Source: Jidongwangia harbinensis (GTDB taxonomy: Bacteria > Actinomycetota > Actinomycetes > Mycobacteriales > Micromonosporaceae). Taken from it: a stretch of 64,000 nt of DNA. This document shows, piece by piece, positions 11,227 to 19,458 of this stretch. The translations under genes were made by a program, and so were the position numbers. Positions within the stretch are counted from its first letter, which is position 1. Each line of letters begins with the position of its first letter. The notes below the pieces were generated by a model. It made no database searches, had not been told where the DNA came from, and saw only the letters and a list, made by a program, of their open reading frames with translations. Location: positions 62,001 through 126,000 of the forward strand of contig NZ_JAIWNC010000008.1 of NCBI RefSeq assembly GCF_020216025.1, written 5' to 3'.

Positions 11227-11450
11227 GTCCGCGCAGCCGGCTGGCTTGAGTCCGCGCAGCCGGCTGGCTTGAGTCCGCGCAGCCGGCTGGTTTGAGCCCG
11301 CGCAGCCGGGCTGGCTTGAATCCGGGCTGTCGGCTGGAGGACGGGCTGCCGGTTGGCTTGAGTCCGGGCTGTGGTCTGGTTTGAGGCGCCGGGCTGTGGG
11401 CTGGCCTGAGGCTGGGTGGCCGGCCCGCCTGAGGCCGGGCAGCCGGCCGG
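11221..11450. repeat. 23-bp tandem repeat array
   Basis: Clear units of about 23 bases, GCTTGAGTCCGCGCAGCCGG plus CTG, begin at 11221, 11244 and 11267 (near-identical), 11290 and 11314. Progressively decayed copies with GCTTGAGTCC or GCCTGAGGC cores follow to about 11450. The array starts on the last codons of the preceding gene and fills most of the gap before the PrsW gene. Confidence 0.88.
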
Positions 11451-11517
11451 GCGGGTGGGAGCCGGTCCGCGCGGGCACCCTGCGGCCGGATGGCGAGCGG
11501 GTGGCTACGCTGGCTGC

Positions 11518-13899
11518 ATGGCCGACGATGCACCGGGCGGGTCGCCCGACCAGCCCGCCCCGCCACCGGCAGGCGAGTCCCCCGCAGGCTCCCACCCGGC
11601 GCCGCCGACCATCCCGGTCATCGACACCGGAGCCGGGCAGACGACCGCGATCTCCGGAGCGGAACCGGCTGTGCCGTTGCCGGCTGCGGCGCCGACGGCT
11701 GCGCTCGCAGGAGCGGAACCGGCTGTGCCGTTGCCGGCTGCGGCGCCGACGGCTGCGCTCGCAGGAGCGGAACCGGCTGTGCCGTTGCCGGTCGCGGAGC
11801 CCACGGCCGCGCTCACCGGCGCCGAACCGGCCGTGCCCTTTCCCGCCGCACCGGACCCGGCCGGATCACCCGTCCCAGCGGTGACGTCCAACGGCCGGCG
11901 GACCGGCTGGCGCCGCTGGTTGCCGCTGGTTGGCGTGATCACCTTCATCGCGCTCTGCTCCGTCGCCATGCTGCTCATCCTGGGCTTCAGTAACGGCATC
12001 GCCGGCCTGTTGATCGGACTCGGTGCCGCGATCCTGCCGGTGCCCGTACTCGTCGGGTGTTTCCTCTGGCTCGATCGCTACGAGCCGGAACCGACCCGCT
12101 ACCTGGTCTTCTGCTTCGCCTGGGGCGCGTCCGTCGCGACCCTGGTCGCGCTCGGCGTCAACACCGGCGGCGCGTACCTGTTCGACCGGCTCGGCCTGCC
12201 GGACGCGCTGGTCGCCGTGCTGATCGCGCCGTTCATCGAGGAGACGATGAAGGCGCTCGGCCCGATTCTGCTGCTGTGGCGGCGGCGCCGGGAATGGTCC
12301 GGCATCACCGACGGCATCGTCTACTGCGGACTGGCCGCGATCGGTTTCGCCATGGTGGAGAACGTCCTCTACCTGGGCGGCCACGGGTACGCGGCGGGCG
12401 CCGACCAGTACGGCCCGGCGACCGGCATCCAGAACGTGTTCCTCATTTTCATCGTCCGGATTCTGTTCACCGGGTTCGCGCACCCGCTGTTCACCTCGAT
12501 GGCCGGCGTCGGCCTGGGCCTGGCCTCCCGCTCCGGTGACCGCCGGGTGAAATGGCTCGCGCCGATTGCCGGCCTGTTGCTCGCGATGATCCTGCACGGC
12601 CTGTTCAACCTGCTCCCGACGTTGTCGGTGGCCACCGGCGAAACCCTGATCATGCTGTACGGGTACCTCGGCTTCATGGTCCCGTTCTTCTTCCTCACCG
12701 TCGGGTTCGCCATCGCGCTGCGCGGCTGGGAGGGCCGGCTCAGTGAACGGGTGCTGCCCCACTACGTGCGCACCGGCTGGCTGTCCCCGCCCGAGGTGGC
12801 GGCGCTCGGCAACCTGGGCCGGCGGCATTCGGCGCGGCGGTGGGCGAAGCGGGTGGCCGGCGCGGACGGGCTGAAGGCGATGCGCGGCTTCCAGTTCTCG
12901 GCGACCCAACTGGCCATCCTCCGCGACGGCATGCAGCGCGGCCTGGACCGCAAGCCGAAGGACATCGAGCAGTCCGCGGCCGAGGAACAGCGGCTGCTGG
13001 GGGCGATCAGCACGTACCGGTCGGCGTTCGTGGGCCGGGACCCGCAGATGCCGCCGGCGTTCTGGGACGGGAACCACTACCGGATCGCGTTCCCGGACGG
13101 GGTGACCCGCGCGGTCGACGCGCCGTCGGAGCCGGTGATGCCGTTGCCGGTGCGGCTGGCGCCGCCGGTTCCGGTCGGCGCCGGTGGCGGGTATGGTCCG
13201 CCGCCGGCCTTCGGCTACGGCCCGCCGCCGGCCCAGTGGTACGGCCCCGGGTACGGTGCGCCGCCCACATCCGGTCCGGCTTATGGTGTGCCGCCGTCGT
13301 CTGGTCCGGCTTATGGTGTGCCGCCGTCGTCCGGGCCGGCCTACGGTGCGCCGCCGTCGAGCGGCGCCTATGGCGTCCCGTCGGTGTCCGCCTACCAGCC
13401 CGGCCCCAGCAACCAAGCCCAGCCGGGTTATCAGCAGCCTGGTTATGCGCAGCCGACCTATCCGCAGCCGACCTATCCGCAGCCGGGCTATCAGCAGTCG
13501 GGCTACCCGCAGCCGACCTACCCGCAGCCGGGCTATCAGCAGTCGGGCTACCAACAGCCGGGTTACCAGCAGGCCGGTTATCAGCAGCCTGGCTCTCAGC
13601 AGTCGGGCTACCAACAGCCGGGTTACCAGCAGGCCGGTTATCAGCAGCCTGGCTCTCAGCAGCCGGGTTACCAGCAGCCCGGGTCGCAGCCGACCGGCTA
13701 CGAGCGTCCGACCTTCCCGCAGCCCGGCAACCCCGCGCCCGCGACGGCGCCGCAGTCCGGCACCGCTCACCCCGGCCACGCGCCGCAGTCCGGCCACGGC
13801 GGCACGCCGCCCGAGCCCGGAACGCACCCCGCGCCGCCGGCCGAGGCGCCGGAGCGGCCCCGACCGGAAGATCCGCCGAGCTGGCCCGGTCAGAGGTAG
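11518..13899 (+). CDS. PrsW-family intramembrane metalloprotease with long repeat tails
   Basis: Membrane protease-like protein of 793 residues. Residues 1-120 are Ala/Pro-rich with an 18-residue repeat (EPAVPLPAAAPTAALAG). About eight membrane helices follow (roughly 128-410). The PrsW active-site elements are EETMK (E241-K245), ENVLY (E281), H322 in FAHPLFTSM and H360 in MILHGLFNLLP. Residues from about 555 are a disordered Gly/Pro/Tyr/Gln tail with repeats such as GYQQPGYQQAGYQQPGSQQ. PrsW cleaves anti-sigma factors in Bacillus; a target here is not evident. A TACGCT box 6 bases before the ATG suggests leaderless translation. Confidence 0.87.
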   Translation: MADDAPGGSPDQPAPPPAGESPAGSHPAPPTIPVIDTGAGQTTAISGAEPAVPLPAAAPTAALAGAEPAVPLPAAAPTAALAGAEPAVPLPVAEPTAALTGAEPAVPFPAAPDPAGSPVPAVTSNGRRTGWRRWLPLVGVITFIALCSVAMLLILGFSNGIAGLLIGLGAAILPVPVLVGCFLWLDRYEPEPTRYLVFCFAWGASVATLVALGVNTGGAYLFDRLGLPDALVAVLIAPFIEETMKALGPILLLWRRRREWSGITDGIVYCGLAAIGFAMVENVLYLGGHGYAAGADQYGPATGIQNVFLIFIVRILFTGFAHPLFTSMAGVGLGLASRSGDRRVKWLAPIAGLLLAMILHGLFNLLPTLSVATGETLIMLYGYLGFMVPFFFLTVGFAIALRGWEGRLSERVLPHYVRTGWLSPPEVAALGNLGRRHSARRWAKRVAGADGLKAMRGFQFSATQLAILRDGMQRGLDRKPKDIEQSAAEEQRLLGAISTYRSAFVGRDPQMPPAFWDGNHYRIAFPDGVTRAVDAPSEPVMPLPVRLAPPVPVGAGGGYGPPPAFGYGPPPAQWYGPGYGAPPTSGPAYGVPPSSGPAYGVPPSSGPAYGAPPSSGAYGVPSVSAYQPGPSNQAQPGYQQPGYAQPTYPQPTYPQPGYQQSGYPQPTYPQPGYQQSGYQQPGYQQAGYQQPGSQQSGYQQPGYQQAGYQQPGSQQPGYQQPGSQPTGYERPTFPQPGNPAPATAPQSGTAHPGHAPQSGHGGTPPEPGTHPAPPAEAPERPRPEDPPSWPGQR
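11656..11850. repeat. 54-bp in-frame repeat in the PrsW gene
   Basis: Units start at 11656, 11710 and 11764 with a decayed fourth at 11818, each encoding an 18-residue Glu-Pro-Ala-Val-Pro block. The first two are nearly identical at the DNA level, so they arose by recent duplication. Confidence 0.85.
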
Positions 13900-14228
13900 A
13901 GGCCGGTACCGTCCGACTCGACCCGGCTCGCGGCCACCGCGTGCACGTCCCGTTCGCGCAGCAGGATGTAGGCGCGGCCGTGCAACTCCACCTCGGCGCG
14001 GTCGTCGGGATCGAACAGGACCCGGTCGCCGACCACGATGGAACGCACGTTCGGGCCGATGCCCACCGCGGTCGCCCAGGACAGCCGGCGGCCCATGGAC
14101 GCCGTGGCGGGGATTACGATGCCGGCGCTGGAGCGGCGTTCCCCCTCGCTGCCGTCGAGCCGGACAAGGACGCGGTCGTGCAGCATGCGGATCGGAAGTA
14201 CCGATTCGGTCTGGGCTTCGGTGCTCAC
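13890..14228 (-). CDS. Orphan GroES-like (Cpn10 family) protein
   Basis: Protein of 112 residues with the Cpn10 fold pattern: MLHDRVLVRLDGSEGERRSS, the mobile-loop/roof region AGIVIPATASMGRRLSWATA, then VGIGPNVRSIVVGDRVLFDP and a terminal ILLRERDVHAV. Canonical GroES is about 95-100 residues and is co-transcribed with groEL; this one stands alone, 8 kb from the solitary groEL. It may serve as a variant cap or be a divergent paralogue. Its 3' end overlaps the convergent PrsW gene by 10 bases. Confidence 0.78.
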   Translation of the reverse strand: MSTEAQTESVLPIRMLHDRVLVRLDGSEGERRSSAGIVIPATASMGRRLSWATAVGIGPNVRSIVVGDRVLFDPDDRAEVELHGRAYILLRERDVHAVAASRVESDGTGLYL

Positions 14229-14353
14229 GACGCAGACGGTACGCCCGCACGGTCCGGTCGCGGGACAGGGCTGGTTTCTGCCGCCGGTCGGGGGACGGGC
14301 AGCATCCGACCACTACGGTGGAAGCCACGCGTCGACGGCGAGGGGGCTGGCGG

Positions 14354-15682
14354 TTGAGCCGGGTGCAGCGGGTCCGGGAGAACATCCGGAAGGCCTATGA
14401 GACGGGCCGGGATTCCGTACGCATGGCCCGCGCGGACCAGAACGGGGAGCCGGAGCTGGAGACCGAGGTGGAGTTCGCGCCGCCGCCCCGGGCCACGATG
14501 CCCGATCACCTGTCCACCTCGAGCCGGGACGACGCCGAGGTGCCGCATTCGCTGCGGATCGCCGCGGCCTGGTCGTGGCGGCTGATCGTGGTCGGTGTGG
14601 TCGGCTGGGCGTTGCTGCGGTTCATCGGCAATGTTCGGATCGTGGTCATCCCGCTGGCCATCGCGTTGCTGCTGTCGGCGCTGCTGGCCCCGGCGGTCGG
14701 CTGGCTGTTGAAGTTGCGGTTCCCGCGGTCGCTCGCCACGTTCCTGGTGCTGATCGGCGGCCTGGGTGGCGTGGCCGGCACGCTGACGCTGGTGGTCAGC
14801 CAGTTCGTGGACAGCCTGCGGGAACTCACCGACAACGCGAGCGCGGGGCTCCGGCAGATCCAGGAGTGGGCGCGGACCGGGCCGCTGCACCTGTCCGACG
14901 AGCAGGTGGACGACGCGATCGCCCAGTTGCAGGAGTGGGTGAACGCGAACACGTCGCAGCTCACCGCGACCGGCGTCGCCACCGCGACCACGCTGGCCGA
15001 GGTGATCACCGGCATGCTGCTGGTGCTGTTCGCCACGTTCTTCTTCCTGCGTGACGGGCGGAAGATCTGGCGGTTCGTGGTGCGGCTGTTCCCGGTCAAC
15101 GTCCGCTGGTCGCTGTCCGACGCCGGTGACGCCTCCTGGTCCACGCTCGGTTCGTACGTCCGCGCCACGGTCCTGGTCGCCTTCATCGACGCTACCGGCA
15201 TCGGTCTGGCCCTGGTGATCCTCGACGTCCCGTTCCCGCTGCCGCTGGCCGCGCTGGTGTTCCTGGGCGCGTTCGTGCCGATCATCGGGGCCAGCGTGTC
15301 CGGCGCGGTGGCGGTGCTGGTGGCGCTGGTCGATCAGGGCTGGGTGATCGCGCTGATCGTGCTGGGCGCGGTGATCCTGGTGCAGCAGATCGAGGGCCAC
15401 GTCCTGCAGCCGTTGATCATGGGCCGGGCGGTGGCCATCCACCCGCTGGTGGTGATCATCGGTATCGCCTGCGGTGTGGTCCTGGCCGGCATCGTGGGCG
15501 CCCTGGTGGCGGTGCCACTGATCGCGGTGCTCAACACCGGCGTCCGCCGGTTGGCGCGGCGCCGGCCGGAGGTGCCGCCGGACGCGGTCGTGGTCACCGC
15601 CGGAGCCGTCCCGGGCACCGCGCCGGCCGAGCCGCGAGACGACCCGCACCACCCAAGCCCCAACGGCAAGGACAACAGCTGA
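14354..15682 (+). CDS. AI-2E family (PerM-like) membrane protein
   Basis: Protein of 442 residues with seven or eight membrane helices, beginning with a cytoplasmic segment and WSWRLIVVGVVGWALLRFIG. The family features VVIPLAIALLLSALLAPAVG, FATFFFLRDGRKIW and the C-terminal QQIEGHVLQPLIMGRAVAIH are present. Family members include a Bacillus/Halobacillus antiporter and proposed AI-2 exporters; the substrate here is unknown. The TTG at 14354 is preceded at good distance by GAGGGGG (14340-14346); GTG at 14363 is an alternative. Confidence 0.85.
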   Translation: MSRVQRVRENIRKAYETGRDSVRMARADQNGEPELETEVEFAPPPRATMPDHLSTSSRDDAEVPHSLRIAAAWSWRLIVVGVVGWALLRFIGNVRIVVIPLAIALLLSALLAPAVGWLLKLRFPRSLATFLVLIGGLGGVAGTLTLVVSQFVDSLRELTDNASAGLRQIQEWARTGPLHLSDEQVDDAIAQLQEWVNANTSQLTATGVATATTLAEVITGMLLVLFATFFFLRDGRKIWRFVVRLFPVNVRWSLSDAGDASWSTLGSYVRATVLVAFIDATGIGLALVILDVPFPLPLAALVFLGAFVPIIGASVSGAVAVLVALVDQGWVIALIVLGAVILVQQIEGHVLQPLIMGRAVAIHPLVVIIGIACGVVLAGIVGALVAVPLIAVLNTGVRRLARRRPEVPPDAVVVTAGAVPGTAPAEPRDDPHHPSPNGKDNS

Positions 15683-15690
15683 CCCCGACC

Positions 15691-15800
15691 GGCCGAGCCA
15701 CGGCAGCCCGGGGTGGGGCCGAGCCACGTGATCCCCCCGGCCGGCCGAGCCGCGTGAGCCCCCGGTCGGCCGAGCCACGTGAGCCCGACCGGCCGAGCCA
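15691..15800. repeat. GGCCGAGCC tandem repeat, about 25 bp
   Basis: Five units whose GGCCGAGCC core begins at 15691, 15717, 15743, 15768 and 15791, spaced 26, 26, 25 and 23 bases. The middle units read GGCCGAGCCACGTGAGCCCC and so carry the palindrome CACGTG. The array fills the gap between two convergent genes. Confidence 0.85.
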
Positions 15801-15833
15801 CCCACCGCAGCCCGGGGCTGGCCGGTTTCGAGG

Positions 15834-17831
15834 TCAGGTGGTGGCGAGCCGCTTCAGGGCGCCCAGAGCGACCTCGGGCCGGGTGGTGTACCAGAACGGC
15901 GGCAGTGACTTGCGCAGGAAGGCGCCGTACCCCCGGGCGGTTTCCAGCCTTGAGTCCAGCACCGCCACCACGCCCTTGTCGCCGGTGGAGCGGATCAGCC
16001 GGCCGACGCCCTGGGCCAGGCGGACGGCGGCGATCGGCACGCTGACCGAGGCGAAGCCGGATCCGCCGGAGGCGTCCACCGCGGCGGCCCGGGCGGCGGC
16101 GAGTGGCTCGTCCGGGCGGGGGAACGGCAGACGGTCGATGAGTACGAGCTGACAGGCGTCGCCGGGCACGTCCACGCCCTGCCACAGCGACATGACGCCG
16201 AACAGGCAGCTGGAGCGGTCCTCCCGGAACTTGCGGACGAGCAGCGGCAGGCTCTCCTCGCCCTGGAGCAGGACCGGCAGGTCGGTGCGGGCGCGGACCA
16301 GCTCGGCGGCCTGGGTGGCGGCGCGGCGGGACGAGAACAGCCCCAGTGCCCGGCCGCCCAGGGCGGTGACCAGCTTGAGCAACTCCTCGCCGGCGGCGTC
16401 GGGCAGGCCGGACGCGGCGGGCCGGGGGAGGTGCGCGGCGACGTACAGGATGCCCTGCTTGGGATAGTCGAACGGGGAACCGACGTCCAGGGACTGCCAG
16501 CCGTCGCCGGACGACTGGTCGGCGGTGGCCGGGAGGCCGAGCGAGCGGGCCACGGTGTCGAACCGGCCGCCGAGGGTCAGCGTGGCCGAGGTGGCGACCA
16601 CCGTGCGGTCCTCGTACAGCTTGGTGGCGAGCGTGCCGGCCACCGACAGCGGCGCCACCACCAGGGCGCGCCGGCCGCTGCCCAGGTCGGACTTCTCCAC
16701 CCAGGCCACGTCGAAGTCGGACTCCTCGAGCAGCCGCTGCGCGGTGCCGGACAGGTCGTCGAGGGTGGCCTTGGCCTGCTGCTTGCGGACCGGGTCGGGG
16801 TCGTCGGACTTGATGTCGCCGACGGCGTCGAGCGCGGCCCGGAGCGCCTTGTCGAGCAGGATCACGGCCTGGGCCAGCAGCGGCGGCAGCCCGCCGGTGA
16901 GCCGGCCGGCCGGGACGTCGGCCAGCCCGACGGTGAGCGCGTCGGCGGCCTCGGACAGCGCCTCGGCGGTGGCCGGGGAGATCAGCGGGCGGGCCCGCTT
17001 GGCGGCCCGCTCGACCGCGTCCGGGGTGAGTTCGGCCTGGGCCGCGGAGGAGACCCGGTCGGCCAGCTCGTGCGCCTCGTCCACCACGAGCAGCTTGTGC
17101 GGCGGGACGATGTTGCGTTCCGCGAGCATGTCGACGGCGAGCAGGCTGTGGTTGGTCACCACCACGTCGGCCTCCCGGGCGCGGGCCCGGGACGCCTCGG
17201 CGAAGCAGTCCGCGCCGTACGGGCAGCGGGCTGCCCCGACGCAGTCCCGGGCCGGCATGGAGACCTGCCGCCAGGCGGTGTCGTCCACGCCCGGGTCCAG
17301 CTCGTCGCGGTCGCCGGTGGCGGTCTTGTCCGCCCAGGCCTGGAGCCGCTGGATCTGCTTGCCCAGCCGGCCGGCCTCGCCCAGCCACTGGGTGGCCCGG
17401 GGTGGCGCGTCGTCGAAGAGCGTGTCGCTGGGGCCCTCCTCGTCGGCGTGCTCCATCTTGGCCAGGCAGAGATAGTGGTGCCGGCCCTTCAGCACCGCGA
17501 ACGTGGGCCGCCGGCCGAGCACCGGCTCGACCGCGTCGGCCAGCCGGGGCAGGTCGTGCTCGACCAGCTGGTTCTGCAGGGCCAGGGTGGCGGTGGAGAC
17601 CACCACCGGGCCGTCGACCAGCAGCGCGGGGGTGAGGTAGGCGAGCGACTTGCCGGTCCCGGTGCCGGCCTGGACCAGCAGGTGCTCGCGGTTGCGGACG
17701 GCTTCCTCGATGGCCTGCACCATGGCCTGCTGACCGGGACGCGCGGCGCCGCCCGGTACCGCTCCCACGGCGGCGGTGAGGAGGTCGGATGCGGAGGCGG
17801 AACGGCGGCGTGATTTGGCGGGGGCGGTCAC
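15834..17831 (-). CDS. dinG: DinG/XPD-type ATP-dependent DNA helicase
   Basis: Superfamily 2 helicase of 665 residues with an iron-sulfur domain. It has Walker A VQAGTGTGKSLAYLTPALL, motif Ia-like VVVSTATLALQNQL, DEAH in LLVVDEAHELADR, and the C-terminal motif QGVGRLIRSTGDKGVV. Four cysteines (one in KGRHHYLC, then D-C-VGAAR-C-PYGAD-C) match the XPD/DinG 4Fe-4S cluster. Role: 5'-3' unwinding in repair or replication-fork maintenance. GTG at 17831 (VTAPAKSRRRS) is chosen; 17855 is possible. The gene diverges from the DUF402 gene. Confidence 0.9.
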   Translation of the reverse strand: MTAPAKSRRRSASASDLLTAAVGAVPGGAARPGQQAMVQAIEEAVRNREHLLVQAGTGTGKSLAYLTPALLVDGPVVVSTATLALQNQLVEHDLPRLADAVEPVLGRRPTFAVLKGRHHYLCLAKMEHADEEGPSDTLFDDAPPRATQWLGEAGRLGKQIQRLQAWADKTATGDRDELDPGVDDTAWRQVSMPARDCVGAARCPYGADCFAEASRARAREADVVVTNHSLLAVDMLAERNIVPPHKLLVVDEAHELADRVSSAAQAELTPDAVERAAKRARPLISPATAEALSEAADALTVGLADVPAGRLTGGLPPLLAQAVILLDKALRAALDAVGDIKSDDPDPVRKQQAKATLDDLSGTAQRLLEESDFDVAWVEKSDLGSGRRALVVAPLSVAGTLATKLYEDRTVVATSATLTLGGRFDTVARSLGLPATADQSSGDGWQSLDVGSPFDYPKQGILYVAAHLPRPAASGLPDAAGEELLKLVTALGGRALGLFSSRRAATQAAELVRARTDLPVLLQGEESLPLLVRKFREDRSSCLFGVMSLWQGVDVPGDACQLVLIDRLPFPRPDEPLAAARAAAVDASGGSGFASVSVPIAAVRLAQGVGRLIRSTGDKGVVAVLDSRLETARGYGAFLRKSLPPFWYTTRPEVALGALKRLATT

Positions 17832-17888
17832 GACGAAGACCGTACCCGCCACCACCGACGAAACCGCGTCACCGTTAGGGTGCCAGTC

Positions 17889-18395
17889 ATGCCGAGCGAG
17901 ATGGTCCGGGTGGTCTACACGAAGTACGACGGTTCACCCCATCGTGACTATCCCGCCCGTCGCCTGCACGTCGATGACCTGGGCATCTGGGTCGGTGTGG
18001 CACGCGGCACAGTGTCCGTCTACCACGGACGTCCGTCCGTCGAGCAGATCCCGTTTGTCCTGCTCATCCCGCATTCCTCGTGGTGGACGGGGATGTTCAA
18101 TCCGCCGCCGCGCACCAGCGAGGTGTACTGCGACATCACCACCCCGGCGCGGTGGGACGGCGACACCGTCCACATCGTCGACCTCGATCTGGACGTGGTA
18201 CGCCGCCGCGCGACCGGCCTGGTCGAGCTGCGGGACGAGGACGAGTTCGCCGAGCACCGGGTCCGGTTCGGCTATCCGGACGACCTGGTCGCCGAGGCGC
18301 ACGCCGCGGCCGCCCAGCTGCTGGAGGCGCTCGGCGACGGCAGCGAACCGTTCGCCACCGAGTACCGCAAGTGGCTGTCAGACGTCGTCGACTGA
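17889..18395 (+). CDS. DUF402 domain protein
   Basis: Protein of 168 residues with the DUF402 features YDGSPHRDYPARRLHVDDLG, WWTGMFNPPP, YCDITTPARW, then VHIVDLDLDVV and DEDEFAEH. The acidic DLDLD and DEDEFAEH residues are the metal-binding set seen in FomD-like hydrolases of nucleoside diphosphate-linked compounds; the actual substrate here is unknown. A TAGGGT box 7 bases upstream fits a leaderless message from ATG 17889. Its 3' end overlaps the convergent sigma-factor gene by 18 bases. Confidence 0.85.
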   Translation: MPSEMVRVVYTKYDGSPHRDYPARRLHVDDLGIWVGVARGTVSVYHGRPSVEQIPFVLLIPHSSWWTGMFNPPPRTSEVYCDITTPARWDGDTVHIVDLDLDVVRRRATGLVELRDEDEFAEHRVRFGYPDDLVAEAHAAAAQLLEALGDGSEPFATEYRKWLSDVVD

Positions 18396-19358
18396 GCCGC
18401 CTCCGTCGTATCCTTCCGGCCTCCGCTCCGAGGCGGTGCGGTCGGCCGCGACCGAGCGCAGTTTCGCCGGGTTGAGCTGGTTGTAGATCGCCGTGATGCG
18501 GCCGTCCGCGATCGCCGCCGAGACCACCGAGAGTAGTTCCCGGCCGCTGTGCCACCGGCCCCGCACCAGCAGCCCGAGGTCGCCGTTGACCAGTACCGGC
18601 TCCATCCGCAGGCTGGTCAGGTCCAGCGCGCGGTGCTGGTAGATGCCGGCGTAGAAGCGGGCCACCTTGGCGGCGCCCAGCACCGGCCGGGTGCCGGCCG
18701 AGATCACGCCGCCGCCGTCGCCGATCGAGACCACGTCCGGCGCCAGCACGGCGGCGAGCGCCTGCAGGTCGCCGGAGGTGGCGGCGGTCAGGAACGCGTC
18801 CAGGACGCGGCGCTGCTCGTCGAGGTCGGCGGTGTGCCGGGCACCGCCCGCGGCGACCGCCCGCCGGCCCCGGGAGGCGTGCTGACGTGCGGCGGTGACC
18901 GTGGTGTTGAGGACGGCCGCGATCTCCTCGAACGGCACTCCGAACGCGTCGTGCAGTACCAGGGCGACCCGCTGTTCCGGGGTCAGCTTCTCGAGCACCA
19001 CCAGCAGCGCCAGGCCGACGTCGTCGCTCAGCTCGGCCCGGGCCGCCGGATCGGGCGCGAACCCGGTGGGCAGGCGGGTGACCACCGGTTCCGGCAGCCA
19101 CTGCCCGGGGTACGCCTCGCGCCGCACCCGCGCCGACTTCAGCACGTCGAGGCAGATCCGTCCGGTGACCGTGGTGAGCCATCCGCGTACGTCCTGGATC
19201 TCTCCGCCGGCCCGGGCCCGGTCGAAGCGCAACCAGGCCTCCTGCACCGCGTCCTCGGCCTCGGCCAGGCTGCCGAGCATGCGGTACGCGACGGCGGTGA
19301 GGTGCCGCCGTTCCTGCTCGAACTCGCTGGCTGCGGTGGGTGCGGTCGTCGGCGGCAT
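18378..19358 (-). CDS. sigJ: ECF41-type RNA polymerase sigma factor (SigJ-like)
   Basis: Extracytoplasmic-function sigma factor of 326 residues. Sigma region 2 is AYRMLGSLAEAEDAVQEAWL; region 4 is LTPEQRVALVLHDAFGVPFE. They are followed by a fused SnoaL/NTF2-like domain (about 185-300). The ECF41 marks are WLPEPVV in the linker, DGGG in the C-terminal domain and NPAKL near the end. In this class the C-terminal extension modulates activity instead of a separate anti-sigma factor. ECF41 genes usually neighbour a carboxymuconolactone decarboxylase, oxidoreductase or epimerase gene; none is seen next to this one. Confidence 0.9.
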   Translation of the reverse strand: MPPTTAPTAASEFEQERRHLTAVAYRMLGSLAEAEDAVQEAWLRFDRARAGGEIQDVRGWLTTVTGRICLDVLKSARVRREAYPGQWLPEPVVTRLPTGFAPDPAARAELSDDVGLALLVVLEKLTPEQRVALVLHDAFGVPFEEIAAVLNTTVTAARQHASRGRRAVAAGGARHTADLDEQRRVLDAFLTAATSGDLQALAAVLAPDVVSIGDGGGVISAGTRPVLGAAKVARFYAGIYQHRALDLTSLRMEPVLVNGDLGLLVRGRWHSGRELLSVVSAAIADGRITAIYNQLNPAKLRSVAADRTASERRPEGYDGGGSVDDV

Positions 19359-19458
19359 GGAGGAATTCTCCGCGAGATTACCCGGTGCCGGGACCCTGAT
19401 GTGACACAGTGGTCACCTCATACGTAACTTTTGTCCGGATTCGAGTGGGGGTCCGACC

